From positions 3,844,001 through 3,908,000 of the forward strand of contig CP086683.1 in NCBI GenBank assembly GCA_030544685.1: 64,000 bases of DNA, in the 5' to 3' direction. Positions 33,017-42,667 of the stretch are shown here, in pieces. Position 1 is the stretch's first letter, and each line of letters opens with the position of its first letter. A program made the translations under genes and the position numbers. The stretch comes from Pseudomonas sp. B21_DOA (lineage in GTDB: Bacteria > Pseudomonadota > Gammaproteobacteria > Pseudomonadales > Pseudomonadaceae). The notes beneath the pieces were generated by a model. The model worked only from the letters and a program-made list of their open reading frames with translations. It was not told the origin of the DNA and did no database searches.

Positions 33017-34295
33017 CAGGCACCTCCCCGTCATGTTGCTCATAGCAGCGTAAATCGACGATCGGCAGGCTCTTGCCGGCGCGAGGGTGGCGCGCGAGAT
33101 CCTCGAAGCGGCAGCTCTGGATACGTAGCTCCAGTAATCCAGCGGTTCGCAGGTGGATGATCTGCGGGTAACGTTCGATCAAGCGGGCCTCAAGTTTGTT
33201 ATCGATCTGTGTTGATCGCTCTTCGACTACGTATTTCAACGTCAACACGTCGGTGCCGTCGGCCTGTTCAATCAACAATTGCCAGTCGTCGCTGCCAGCA
33301 GTGCGCCTTACGGTTTCGCTGATTTCATCCGTCATCAGCGACAGGATGCCGACGCGCACGCGCTGGCTGTTGCCGCTGCGGCCCCTGAGGGCGAACTTGC
33401 GTTGCGGCGCACCGATCGGTTCGCGCCAGCACGCCAGGTCTCCCACGGGATAGCGGATCAGCGGCATCAAGCGCCGATGAAGGTTGGTCAATACGAGCAG
33501 GCCGTGTTGATCGCAGGCCTCGATCGGCTTGCCCGTGTGCTGATCGATGATCTCCAGCAGGACGTGACCGTCAGGCGTGCGATGTTCGCCTTCCTCGCAG
33601 TCGCGATGACTGGCGCCGATAAATCCAGCGTCGACGCTGGCGTAGCCGATGGAGGCGATGCGTGCATTGGGCAGCACTTGCGCAAGGCGTTGACGCTGTG
33701 AGGCGAACAGGCTCTCCCCGCCGTAAAGCACTGTATCAACCCGAGGCAATACAAGGTTGCGTTGCCCCAACCAACTGGCGAAGGTCAATAATTGCGCGGG
33801 CACGCCAGCCAGCACGTTGATCCCGTGTTGCGCGATGGCATCGGCCAGCTTCGGCGGGTCGACTTCACCGCTGAACGGGAACTCGGTGATCGGCGTATCG
33901 ACATGGGCCAGTGAATCGTGGATAAACAGAAAACTGGCATAGAGGTCGCCGGCGAAGAACAGATTGGCGACCCGGTCGCCCGGGCTGAATTGTCCATTCA
34001 GGCTGCGACCGAAATTCTCTACGGTGGCTTGCCATTCGGCACGGGTGTAGACCGAGAGCCTGCCGCTGCCTGTGGATCCGCCGGTCTTGAAAACCACCGC
34101 CGAGCCGATCGGCGCGGTCAGTACCGGCCATTGGTCGAGGTTCTCGCTGCCAATCCAGAAACTCGCAGGATCAAGCAAAGGCAGTTCGGTCAGTGAGTTT
34201 ATTGCCTCGGGAACATCATCGAGACAGTTCTGGTAGTAGCGTGAATGCTGGCGGGCAAAACTCATCAGTCCGCGAATCGGTTGGGTTATTTTCAC
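32985..34295 (-). CDS. PaaK-like adenylate-forming enzyme
   Basis: The 436-residue protein belongs to the phenylacetate-CoA ligase-like branch of adenylate-forming (ANL) enzymes. The phosphate-binding loop is FKTGGSTGSGR, the central strand region is LYGGESLF, and IRYPVGDLA carries the late Asp that binds the AMP ribose. It is related to the second half of the upstream LuxC fusion (both share DRV-NLFF-G-LY and INVLAGVP-type segments). I favour the GTG at 34295 after AGGAAG; a TTG at 34331 is the other choice. It should activate a carboxylic acid as an adenylate, possibly passing it to CoA or an amine. The substrate is unknown. Confidence 0.82.
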   Translation of the reverse strand: MKITQPIRGLMSFARQHSRYYQNCLDDVPEAINSLTELPLLDPASFWIGSENLDQWPVLTAPIGSAVVFKTGGSTGSGRLSVYTRAEWQATVENFGRSLNGQFSPGDRVANLFFAGDLYASFLFIHDSLAHVDTPITEFPFSGEVDPPKLADAIAQHGINVLAGVPAQLLTFASWLGQRNLVLPRVDTVLYGGESLFASQRQRLAQVLPNARIASIGYASVDAGFIGASHRDCEEGEHRTPDGHVLLEIIDQHTGKPIEACDQHGLLVLTNLHRRLMPLIRYPVGDLACWREPIGAPQRKFALRGRSGNSQRVRVGILSLMTDEISETVRRTAGSDDWQLLIEQADGTDVLTLKYVVEERSTQIDNKLEARLIERYPQIIHLRTAGLLELRIQSCRFEDLARHPRAGKSLPIVDLRCYEQHDGEVPDGIADPAQLP

Positions 34296-34334
34296 AAAGT
34301 GTTCTTCCTGAATGATCTGACTTGCGCTCAAACG

Positions 34335-36737
34335 TCAGCGGCGCGAGTCGATGACCAGTGGCGTCTTGCCGCTGTGTTGGTTTTGAATGAAATCGGCGGG
34401 CGAGCATTGTCGGGTCTGCATGACCAGCAAGCCGCTGTCGATGACCGTATTCAGAGTTGAATAATCCGCGAGCCGGGCTTTGACCACGTCAGTTGCAAGT
34501 TCGCAGTGCAACTGCAGACGCTCAATCCCGTCGCAGGTGTGGTCCAGGTGCAACTGAATTGGTGCCTGCAGCCGTGCAGAAAGCTCGCCTGCCGAGATGA
34601 AGTCGGTGCCAATACGCAGCAGCGTGCCGTGGCGTTGCAGCAGTTCGAAACGTGGCGACTGCAACCCGCAGGCGCAGACACCCGGCAGCCAGCGCCCGGT
34701 GTCGCCGATTTCGTAACGCTGCACGCGCTGGCCACCTTCACGGGCAAGCGAAGTCACTAGCAGCCGACCCACTTGATCGTCGACCACCGCGACATCTTCA
34801 TCCAGCGCAACGATTTCCAGTTGCTGGATATCGCTCATCAAATGGAAAACTCCGTCCGCTGAAACCTGGCAGGCATGGCCAATCGGGCCGGCATCGACGC
34901 TGCCGTAAATCGCCGAGCGGATCGTCGACACGCCACAACTGCGCAGCAATTCACGGTTCTGTTCGCTCACGTGCTCGCCACCGAGAAAGACTTTTTCGAC
35001 CCCGCCATAAGCACGCAAATGCTTTTGCTCGTTGAGGAACAGGCGATGCAGCGTGCCCGGCATGCCGACCAGCACATTGACCCGCTGGTCGATGATCAGT
35101 CGGGCAATTTCCCGATAGTCGTTATCAGTAGGCGCGGCCATGGGCAGGTGCGTCACTTCGAGCCATTCCAGTGCTTTGCCGAAGCTGAGAAAACCGCCGT
35201 ACAGCCCGCCACAGAAAAACAGGTTCATGACCCGATCCCGCGCCGGATCGAGACCGGCGGCGAACAGGCCATCTGCGGTTGCGCGCATCTGCCGATCGAA
35301 GTCGCGATAGCTGTAGCCGGCCAGCGCCGGGGTGCCGCTGCTGCCTCCGGAGCGAAAATACAACTGCGCCTGATCGTTGACGGGCTGGGCGACGAAAGCC
35401 GCTTTGTCCATGATCGCAGCGCCCGGCTTCGCGGGTGATGACGCTGTATCGAGAGAGGCTTGATTCGGCAGTTGCGTCGCCGCCAGACTCACCGATACGC
35501 GGCGACTCAGACGTTGCAGCGCGTAGACGCCGTCATGGGGTTCGCCTGCGTAACCGTCGTGAATGCTGCCGATCGGAGCAATACGCGTGACCCCGGCGCC
35601 GATGAGTGCATGGGTCAATTCGACAATGCGCGATTGCGCGCACACCAAAGCACAGCTTTGCAGCACGTTGCGCCATGGCAGCAGGGTGGCGGTCAGCAAG
35701 GCCTGTGGCACCGGGTGCAGCAACACGCTGCGGAACAGCGGTGAAGGTGCAAGTTGCCGATCATGGCTCCAGATCACCCGCCAGCCTGGGCCGTTCCAGA
35801 CTTGGCCGGTGTGTCCGGCAAAACTCTGGCCGAGGCGGGCCATCTGCGTATGCGTGGTGATTTGTGAAGCTTCCTGCAGTGTCGGCACCAGTGCGGGCCA
35901 TTGTGCGGCGCGGCGCTTCAACGCTTGCGCCAAGCGTTCACCGATATCGCGCAAAACCTGTGGATCATCGCTGTCCACCAGCAACCATTGCGGGCTGGAG
36001 CAGGCCTGCTGATCCAGTCGGCAGACCTCGTCGGCCACAGCGTCGAGCGCCTCGGGCGTGGCAGTTTGCGCACAGAGATACACGAAGCTGATGCGATGTC
36101 CCCAGTCGATCCAGCGACAACCCGGCGCCAGTTGCTGTCGAATGGCTTGCAAAGCCGCTTCGCCACCCCACGCTGCGACACCGTTGGCGTGCTTGCACAG
36201 TAGGCCAATCTCGCCGGTGTTGGCTGGAATCACCGCTACATAACCAGCCAGTTGCCCGCTGGCATCGCACGCTACCAATGTGCTCAGCAGTCGCGCCGTC
36301 AGGCCTCCATCGCTGCGGCTGGGCCGCAACCAGTTAACGTTGCCGGCCAGCAGACTTTCGACCACTGCGCAGAACGCCAGCAGCGGCGCATTGGCGGGGG
36401 TGATGTGCACCACCAGACCGAGCGGACGCCAGGCTTCGAAGCGTGGCTGGCGATAATCGATACGGCGCAGCGAATCGGCATCGGCGCCGAGTTCGCGCTG
36501 GCGCTTGTGCCTCAGCGCTTGCGGTTGGCAGAAATCGATCAAGGCTTGCCGTTGTTGGTTGTCGAGCGGCAAATCGGTGGCCGCGCTACGCAGCTGCCGG
36601 GCAAAACACGTCACGGCCTGGATGACCGTGCCGCTTTCAAGTGCCGTCGCCAACCGGTGCGGCAGCGCCTGTTGCAGGTCTTGCAGCGCTTGGTCGAGGC
36701 TGTAACTGTCGTGCAGTTGTCCATTGATCAGATACAT
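34335..36737 (-). CDS. LuxC-type acyl-CoA reductase fused to a PaaK-like adenylation domain
   Basis: The 800-residue protein has two enzymes in one intact frame. Residues about 30-430 resemble LuxC, the acyl reductase of fatty-aldehyde synthesis: VVHITPANAP, a NAD(P)-binding region, and DQQACSSPQ with the likely acyl-carrying Cys246. After a Pro/Ala-rich linker, residues about 445-790 form a PaaK-like domain with YFRSGGSSGTPA, VFLGGEHV and QRYEIGDTGRW. Fusion of acid activation to acyl reduction suggests conversion of an acid to an aldehyde. The ATG at 36737 lies one base after the LuxE stop. I found no sign that the fusion is an assembly artefact. Confidence 0.82.
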   Translation of the reverse strand: MYLINGQLHDSYSLDQALQDLQQALPHRLATALESGTVIQAVTCFARQLRSAATDLPLDNQQRQALIDFCQPQALRHKRQRELGADADSLRRIDYRQPRFEAWRPLGLVVHITPANAPLLAFCAVVESLLAGNVNWLRPSRSDGGLTARLLSTLVACDASGQLAGYVAVIPANTGEIGLLCKHANGVAAWGGEAALQAIRQQLAPGCRWIDWGHRISFVYLCAQTATPEALDAVADEVCRLDQQACSSPQWLLVDSDDPQVLRDIGERLAQALKRRAAQWPALVPTLQEASQITTHTQMARLGQSFAGHTGQVWNGPGWRVIWSHDRQLAPSPLFRSVLLHPVPQALLTATLLPWRNVLQSCALVCAQSRIVELTHALIGAGVTRIAPIGSIHDGYAGEPHDGVYALQRLSRRVSVSLAATQLPNQASLDTASSPAKPGAAIMDKAAFVAQPVNDQAQLYFRSGGSSGTPALAGYSYRDFDRQMRATADGLFAAGLDPARDRVMNLFFCGGLYGGFLSFGKALEWLEVTHLPMAAPTDNDYREIARLIIDQRVNVLVGMPGTLHRLFLNEQKHLRAYGGVEKVFLGGEHVSEQNRELLRSCGVSTIRSAIYGSVDAGPIGHACQVSADGVFHLMSDIQQLEIVALDEDVAVVDDQVGRLLVTSLAREGGQRVQRYEIGDTGRWLPGVCACGLQSPRFELLQRHGTLLRIGTDFISAGELSARLQAPIQLHLDHTCDGIERLQLHCELATDVVKARLADYSTLNTVIDSGLLVMQTRQCSPADFIQNQHSGKTPLVIDSRR

Positions 36738-36738
36738 G

Positions 36739-37872
36739 TCAGTGATTTCCCAGTAATTCGGCGGCGGCCATAGCGCAGCTTCTGCCCGCTGTGGTCCCGG
36801 CGCGGCCGTGCAGTTCAAACCAGTCGGTGGTCAATCCGCAGCCGCAGCTTGCGCCCGGGTGCAGCGTCGCCAGGTCGCTCATGACCACGGCATGGGCGGG
36901 GCTGGAGGAGATATAGGGCGAAACGAAGCCGAGCAGGCCTTGTTGGCCGTAGGGCAGCAGGGAAAAATCCGCCGGGTTGCGGATCAACACCTGCGCATAC
37001 ACCGGCACGTGAAAGCGGTGATGGGCACATTCGATGTAAGGCACTGCGTGCTCGACGGCACCGTAACCATCGCGGCAGCGAGCGGGTTCGATGCCCAGTT
37101 GCCGATGGATATGGGCGTAGAGCTGCTGTCTGGGGATTTCCTGCGCAGTCTGGGTTTTCCAGCCTCCGCCAAAGAAAACCAGGGAACCGCCCGGCAAGTG
37201 CAGATCCTCGATGCCGGTAGCCTGCATGCGTTGCAGGGTCTGCCACAAAAACGCCGGGAAACCGAAGATCCGCACCGGCAAACCTTCTTCAGCGAATGAC
37301 TGCAACGCGGCGATCACCCCGAACACGTCGAACTGGTGGCCGCTACCGGTGTTGCGCAAGGCATAGACCACCCGGTTGGCCGGGGCGAACCGACACAGAA
37401 ACTGGTCGGTGAATGAAGTGCCGAGGGTAATGCGGCCTTCGGGTTCGTAGCTCAGCAGCAGGTAGTTGCATGGCGTATCCGGAGTGTCCCAAGCGTAATG
37501 GCGAAAGATCTGCGCGACCATGAATTGCGCCCGCTCCAGGCTGCGCTCGTCGTAACGCATCCGGCTTTTCTGCCCGCTGGTGCCCGACGAAGTCAGTTCG
37601 AGGGCGTCCGTGCCCGTGCTGCTGAGCAGCAGGTGCTGCTTGAAGAAGCTGGCAAAAATCGGCGGCAGCCGTGACCAGCCATCAAGACTGTCGAGGTCTT
37701 GCGGCGACAGTCCATGGGCGTTGAGCCAGTGGCCGTAACCGGGCGTGTGTTCGCAGTGAAAGCGGCTGATTTCAGCCATCGCCCGATCGAACAGATCGGC
37801 CGGGGCGGAAGTCAGGCAATAGGGTTGCGGCAACGCGCACACCGCGTCGGCATAGGGTAAATGAGTCATCAA
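36739..37872 (-). CDS. LuxE-type acyl-protein synthetase
   Basis: The 377-residue protein matches the LuxE family, which activates a fatty acid with ATP and passes it to LuxC for reduction to an aldehyde. The nucleotide loop ELTSSGTSGQKSR is clear, FFGGGWK and RDGYGAVEHAV follow, and the C-terminus has a Cys-Gly-Cys (SCGCGLTTDW) near where LuxE carries its acylated Cys. No luciferase (luxA/luxB) is present, so light production is not indicated. It lies between the exporter (6-base gap) and the LuxC fusion (1-base gap). Confidence 0.85.
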   Translation of the reverse strand: MMTHLPYADAVCALPQPYCLTSAPADLFDRAMAEISRFHCEHTPGYGHWLNAHGLSPQDLDSLDGWSRLPPIFASFFKQHLLLSSTGTDALELTSSGTSGQKSRMRYDERSLERAQFMVAQIFRHYAWDTPDTPCNYLLLSYEPEGRITLGTSFTDQFLCRFAPANRVVYALRNTGSGHQFDVFGVIAALQSFAEEGLPVRIFGFPAFLWQTLQRMQATGIEDLHLPGGSLVFFGGGWKTQTAQEIPRQQLYAHIHRQLGIEPARCRDGYGAVEHAVPYIECAHHRFHVPVYAQVLIRNPADFSLLPYGQQGLLGFVSPYISSSPAHAVVMSDLATLHPGASCGCGLTTDWFELHGRAGTTAGRSCAMAAAELLGNH

Positions 37873-37878
37873 TGTTCC

Positions 37879-39126
37879 TTATTGAGGCGAGGCCACATCA
37901 GGCGTGGGGGTTTGCAGGAGCCGGTGCAGAAAAGGCAGGCACATCAGCCCGCCAAACGCCGCCCAGAGCGCAAAATGTTCGAGACGGCTGCCGCCTCCGA
38001 TGGCAGCAATCAGCGAACCGCCGAGCCCCATGACGGCAATCGAGAGCATGCCGGTCAGCGCCGAGACCAGACCTTTGCTGTCATCACTGGCAAACAGCGC
38101 GAGGCGATACACCGCTGCATTGCTCATGCCCAACCCTACGGCGTACAACGCGAGGCTAGCCACCACGGGTCCAAGTCCGGCCCCGAACAATGCGCATACG
38201 GTCAGCAGCAGCAGGCCCAGACAGAACGGCCACAGAGCTAGCAGGATCAACTGCTGCAACGAGCGGGTCTTGAGTAAGCGGTCGAGCAGCAGATTGCCGG
38301 CGATCACTGCCGAGAACACCGGAATCTGCCACAGGCCATATTCCAGCGGCGACAGTTCCAGCACCCACACCAGCAGCAACGGTGCCAGACCGATCCAGGC
38401 GATCAGCGGCAGACTCATCAGGCCTAGCGCCAGACTGGCGCAGAGGAAGCGTGGATTGCTGAACAGCGTTGCGTAGCGGCGAGAAGTCAGGCGCCAGGAG
38501 AAGGGCACAGCGGGAGTGCGTCGGCCATCGCGGCGCTCAACGCCCACGGTTTCCGGCATCCACAACAACAGGCCGAACCAGACCAGCGCCGCTGCGAGAC
38601 CAAGCAGTAGAAAAATTCCCCGCCAGCTCAGCCATTCCAGCAAGAGGATTCCCAGTAGCGGGCCGAGCAGCGGCGACAACAACGCAACGTTGCCGAGCAA
38701 CGCCATCAGCCTGACGGCGTCGGCTTCGCAGAAGACCTCCTGCAATGCCGGATAGCTGACCGCGACAACGAACCCCAGCCCCATGCCTTGCAACAGACGC
38801 AACAGGTTGAAAGCTTCGATATTGCCAATGAAAAAGGCTGCAGCACACGACACGCCGAAGAGCGCACTGCCGATCAATAACAGTGGCCTGCGCCCGAATT
38901 GATCGGACAAGGGGCCCAGTAGCCATTGCAGGCAGACGCCACCTAACAGATAGAGATTGAAGGCATTGGGAACATGCCGCGCGTCCGCCTCGAGCTCGGT
39001 CGTGACGTCAAGCATCGCCGGCATGATCACGTCGCTGGCCATGTAGGTGAGGAGTTCGAAAGCGGTCAACGCCAGGCAGAAACCTGCTACCTGTCTGGGG
39101 CCGATGTTTATCAGTGTTCTCTGCAT
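37879..39126 (-). CDS. MdfA-like MFS multidrug exporter
   Basis: The 415-residue protein is a 12-helix major-facilitator drug:proton antiporter close to MdfA. The first helix has FELLTYMASDVIMPAML, with the paired acidic residues (Glu and Asp) that MdfA uses for substrate and proton binding; motif A is GPLSDQFGRRP and motif C-type glycines follow. I prefer the ATG at 39126, six bases after AGGG, over the one at 39132. As the first gene of the operon with LuxE, LuxC-PaaK, PaaK and GNAT, it probably exports or gives resistance to the product. Confidence 0.87.
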   Translation of the reverse strand: MQRTLINIGPRQVAGFCLALTAFELLTYMASDVIMPAMLDVTTELEADARHVPNAFNLYLLGGVCLQWLLGPLSDQFGRRPLLLIGSALFGVSCAAAFFIGNIEAFNLLRLLQGMGLGFVVAVSYPALQEVFCEADAVRLMALLGNVALLSPLLGPLLGILLLEWLSWRGIFLLLGLAAALVWFGLLLWMPETVGVERRDGRRTPAVPFSWRLTSRRYATLFSNPRFLCASLALGLMSLPLIAWIGLAPLLLVWVLELSPLEYGLWQIPVFSAVIAGNLLLDRLLKTRSLQQLILLALWPFCLGLLLLTVCALFGAGLGPVVASLALYAVGLGMSNAAVYRLALFASDDSKGLVSALTGMLSIAVMGLGGSLIAAIGGGSRLEHFALWAAFGGLMCLPFLHRLLQTPTPDVASPQ

Positions 39127-39450
39127 GAACATCCCTGTTTATCAGTTGTAGGAAGTTCGCAGAGCCTAGGCGCAGACGCACGGCGGACCTAGGCGTTTGC
39201 TGCGTCAGCAGATTTCAAAAACTTACGGAATGTTTAAACGTTTGGCGCGGCGGCAAACATGGTTACCTGGCTGCCACTCACGCAGAAACAACAATGCCCG
39301 CGACGGTGCGGGCATTGTTTGCAGCCAATCGACTGAGCGGTCCGAGCCTCAGGGTCGGCCGGTCATGCAGCGAAAAACCTTCAGTGGCGGTAACATGAGG
39401 CCCCGCTTACCCCGGCAAGCGCATACATTCCAACGTTTCAGGAAACCGCA
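39127..39450. other. Intergenic region, possible small RNA with terminator
   Basis: These 324 bases lie between the divergent exporter gene and a small membrane-protein gene. I see no coding sequence. Two direct copies of CCTAGGCG lie near 39164 and 39188. The plus-strand stretch ending in the strong hairpin at 39290-39319 has no gene to terminate, so a small RNA is possible. Confidence 0.4.
39290..39319 (+). terminator. Strong hairpin, orphan terminator candidate
   Basis: The arms AACAATGCCCGC (39290-39301) and GCGGGCATTGTT (39308-39319) form a perfect 12-base stem with a 6-base loop. The T-run after it is weak. No annotated gene ends just before it on either strand. Confidence 0.55.
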
Positions 39451-39639
39451 ATGACCCAGAAGCAACGCTTGATTTACTCGATTCTGATCGCTCTGTCCGT
39501 CCTGGCGATCATGCTGGGCCTGTCCTGGCTGCAGAACACCGGCATGATCACCGAGAAGACTTTCCAGTACGTGGCGATCGGCGTGGCGGTCGTGGTGGTG
39601 GTAATCAACGGCGTGATGCGCCGCAAGGTCAAGCCCTGA
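39451..39639 (+). CDS. Small two-helix membrane protein
   Basis: The 62-residue protein has two hydrophobic helices (about 7-27 and 38-55) and a basic C-terminus (MRRKVKP), so it is likely an inner-membrane protein with its tail in the cytoplasm. I do not recognise a family. The ATG at 39451 follows CAGGAAAC. Confidence 0.7.
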   Translation: MTQKQRLIYSILIALSVLAIMLGLSWLQNTGMITEKTFQYVAIGVAVVVVVINGVMRRKVKP

Positions 39640-39656
39640 CGGCGAGCCCCGGGGCC

Positions 39657-40034
39657 TCAATCGTGGTTGAGGACCGCCGCAGCCTGCGGGTGCAGGCTGT
39701 AACTCTTGTCGGCGTTGAAGGTGATCACGCCTTCGGCGCACAAGCGTTTGAGCACTTCGCGCACGCTGAGAAACGACAACGGCACGTCCAGATCGAGCAA
39801 CTGGCTATGCACGCCTCGCACGCCCAGACGACGATCGCTCTGTGCCGCCACCAACAGGGCGTCGATGACCTTCAAGCGAATCAGGCTGGTGCGCAGGCCG
39901 AAACTCTTCAGCAGAACCCGGATACGCTCATTGCCCGGGCGTTCGCCGCGCTGGGTGAAATTGCCGGTGTGCGAACTCATGGAAACGCTCTGTGGCGTCT
40001 GGCTACCGTCCGATGGTAGTTGCGAGTTGTACAT
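39657..40034 (-). CDS. Small winged-helix (Fur-like fold) DNA-binding protein
   Basis: The 125-residue protein has an unstructured N-terminus (about 1-40) and a winged-helix region (LRTSLIRLKVIDALL, then LSFLSVREVLKRLCAEGVI) reminiscent of the N-terminal domain of Fur. The metal-binding dimer domain of Fur is missing, so it is not a functional Fur as such. The ATG at 40034 follows AAGGAG at ideal spacing. It converges with the small membrane-protein gene, and pvdQ lies upstream on the other strand. The target genes are unknown. Confidence 0.7.
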   Translation of the reverse strand: MYNSQLPSDGSQTPQSVSMSSHTGNFTQRGERPGNERIRVLLKSFGLRTSLIRLKVIDALLVAAQSDRRLGVRGVHSQLLDLDVPLSFLSVREVLKRLCAEGVITFNADKSYSLHPQAAAVLNHD

Positions 40035-40192
40035 GCGATTACTCCTTTTCAGAGCCAGATCGGGAAAGGTTTTGTTGCGCTCTCTAAACAAGACGTTTCA
40101 GTTCGACAAATCATGAAAGAAAAGATGTAGAAATTTCGTCGCAAATTCGTCTCGGCCTTGTGATGCCGGCCTTGCCTGATTGGATTGCCCGC

Positions 40193-40214
40193 TAAATTTT
40201 TTCCTCAGCTTCGT
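40193..40214 (+). promoter_or_regulatory. Candidate PvdS iron-starvation box upstream of pvdQ
   Basis: CTAAAT (TAAAT at 40193-40197) is followed by CGT at 40212-40214, with a 14-base gap. PvdS promoters have TAAAT and CGT separated by about 16 bases. The gap includes a T6 run, and this assembly tends to lose bases in such runs, so the true gap may be longer. It lies about 60 bases before the pvdQ start. Confidence 0.45.
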
Positions 40215-40276
40215 TTCTTCGACAGGCTCATTGCGCGTGGACGCAGGGGCAATCGACCTATCGATCAGGAGCGAGC

Positions 40277-42615
40277 GTGATTATTTCCAGGCAACTCACC
40301 GGGCTGGCCATTGCCGGCACCTTATTCGGGCTGAGCCTGTCGGCCCACGCGCTGAGTCCGTCTGCGGACACCCGCGCGGACATTCGCCGCACCACGTTTG
40401 GCGTGCCGCACATTCGCGCCGAGAACGAACGCGGTCTGGGTTTCGGCATCGGCTACGCCTACGCCCAGGACAATCTGTGCCTGCTGGCTAACGAGATAGT
40501 CACCGTCAATGGTCAGCGCTCGCGGTATTTCGGTCCCGAGCAGTTCACGGTCGAGCAACGGGAAAACCGTGTCAGTGATGTGTTCTTCACTTGGCTCAAT
40601 ACACCCGAGGCGGTCAACGCATTCTGGCAGGAGCAACCGGTTCAGGTGCGGGATCTTGTCGAGGGTTACGCCGCCGGTTACAACCGTTATCTGGCTGAAC
40701 GCCGTCCGCAAGGGTTGCCGCAGCAATGCCAGGGTGAATGGGTGCGCGATATCCACGCCGAGGATCTGGTCAAGCTGACGCGGCGCCTACTGGTTGAAGG
40801 CGGTGTGGGCCAATTCGCTGAAGCCCTTGCTGGCGCGACGCCGCCGCAAGCTACTGCTCAGGTCCAGCATGGCACCGAGGCGTTCCAGTTGGCCGACGCA
40901 CGTCAGCAGCGTTTCGCCCTGGATCGTGGCAGTAATGCCGTGGCGGTCGGCAGCGAGCGCTCGTTCAACGGCCGCGGCATGTTGCTGGCCAACCCGCATT
41001 TCCCCTGGGTCGGCGGCATGCGCTTCTATCAGATGCACCTGACCATTCCCGGCAAGCTCGATGTCATGGGTGCCGCTTTGCCGGGATTGCCGATGATCAA
41101 CATCGGTTTCAACCAGCATCTGGCCTGGACCCACACCGTCGATTCGTCGAAGCACTTCACGTTGTATCGCCTGCAACTCGATCCGAAGGATTCGACCCGG
41201 TATTTGCTGGACGGCAAGTCGCTGCCATTGAGCAAACAGACGGTCACCGTGCAGGTCAGGCAGGCTGACGGCCAGGTCGTGCCGGTGGCCCGCGATGTTT
41301 ACAGTTCGCAATTCGGGCCGATTGTGCAATGGCCGGGCAAGCTCGATTGGGACAAGCAATACGCCTACAGCTTGCGCGATGCCAACCTGGAAAATGATCG
41401 CGTGCTCAAACAGTGGTATGCGATGAACCTGGCCGGCAATCTCAAGGATCTGCAAGACGCGGTGCAGCAGATACAGGGCATTCCGTGGGTCAATACCCTT
41501 GCAGTGGATGACAAGGGGCAGACGCTGTACATGAACCTGTCGGTGGTGCCGAACGTCAGCGTGGAAAAACTGGCCAAGTGCAGCGACCCGCGCCTCGGTC
41601 TGCGCATGATCGTGCTGGACGGCTCCAACAGCGGCTGTGCCTGGGATATCGATCCGCAAGCGGCGCAGAAGGGCATATTCGCTTCCAGCCAGCTACCGCA
41701 ATTGCTGCGCAAGGATTTCGTCCAGCACTCCAACGATTCGGCATGGCTGGCCAACCCGGCGCAGCCGCTCGCTGGTTATTCGCCGCTGATCAGCCAGGAC
41801 GGCCAACCGCTCGGCCTGCGCTCGCGATTCGCCCTTGATCGTTTGGCTGACCTGAGAAAAAAGGCCCACTGGCGGTCAAGGATCTACAGCACATGGTGAT
41901 GGACGATCAGGTTTATCTGGCCGCGCAGGTCATGCCGGATCTGCTGAGGTTCTGCGGATCCGATCTGGGCAGCGATGCGGCCACGCTGAAGCCGGCCTGC
42001 GCCAGCCTAAAAGCCTGGGACAGCCGCGCCAATCTGGATGCCGGGCTTGGTCTGGTGCATTTTCAAAACATCATGCAAACGCTGCTTGAATCACCGGATA
42101 TCTGGCGGGTGGCATTCAATCCCGCCGATGCGCAGAACACGCCGCGTGGTCTGGCGGTCGAGCAACCGGCGGTTGCCAAAGCGCTGCGCGAGGCGATGCT
42201 GGGGTCGGTCGAGCAGGTCGAAAAAATGGGCCTGAAGCCAGACATGCGCTGGGGTGATATCCAGGTGGTCAGCAGCGGCGGCCAGCAAACGCCGATTCAT
42301 GGCGGGCCGGGTACGCTGGGCATCTACAACGCGATGCAAAGCGTGCCCCGTGAGGACGGCAAACTTGAGGTGGTCAGCGGCACCAGCTATCTGCAAGTGG
42401 TGAGCTTCGACGAAAAAGGCCCACATGCCCAAGGGCTGCTGGCGTTCTCGTTATCCAGTGACCCGGCGTCGAAATATTCGCGTGATCAGACCGAGGCGTT
42501 TTCGAAGAAACAGTGGAGTCTGCTGCCGTTCACCGAACAACAGATCCAGGCGGATCCGCAATATCAGGTTCAGACGATCAAGCAGGATCAGGCAGGGAAA
42601 GTGGCAGCGCAGTAG
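40277..42615 (+). CDS. pvdQ: Acyl-homoserine-lactone / pyoverdine acylase PvdQ, one frameshift
   Basis: PvdQ is a periplasmic Ntn-hydrolase that removes the fatty-acyl chain from the pyoverdine precursor and can also cleave long-chain acyl-homoserine lactones. The product starts with a signal peptide (about 1-25) and has the autocatalytic site LDRGSNAVAVGSERS, with Ser219 becoming the N-terminal nucleophile of the beta chain. Segments such as LLANPHFPW, FYQMHLTIPG and WTHTVDSSKHFTLYRL match P. aeruginosa PvdQ closely from memory. The GTG at 40277 follows AGGAG. The frame breaks at the A6 run 41857-41862; one A restores about 779 residues. The FecR-like gene converges on it. Confidence 0.93.
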
Positions 42616-42667
42616 AACAGTCATCGCCTGAAACAAACGAAGGCCGCCTCCTCAACGGACGCGGCCT

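Noticed and set aside
32082..39126. Bioluminescence (lux) operon
   Set aside because: LuxC and LuxE homologues are present, but luxA, luxB and luxD are not, and the other genes do not fit light production.
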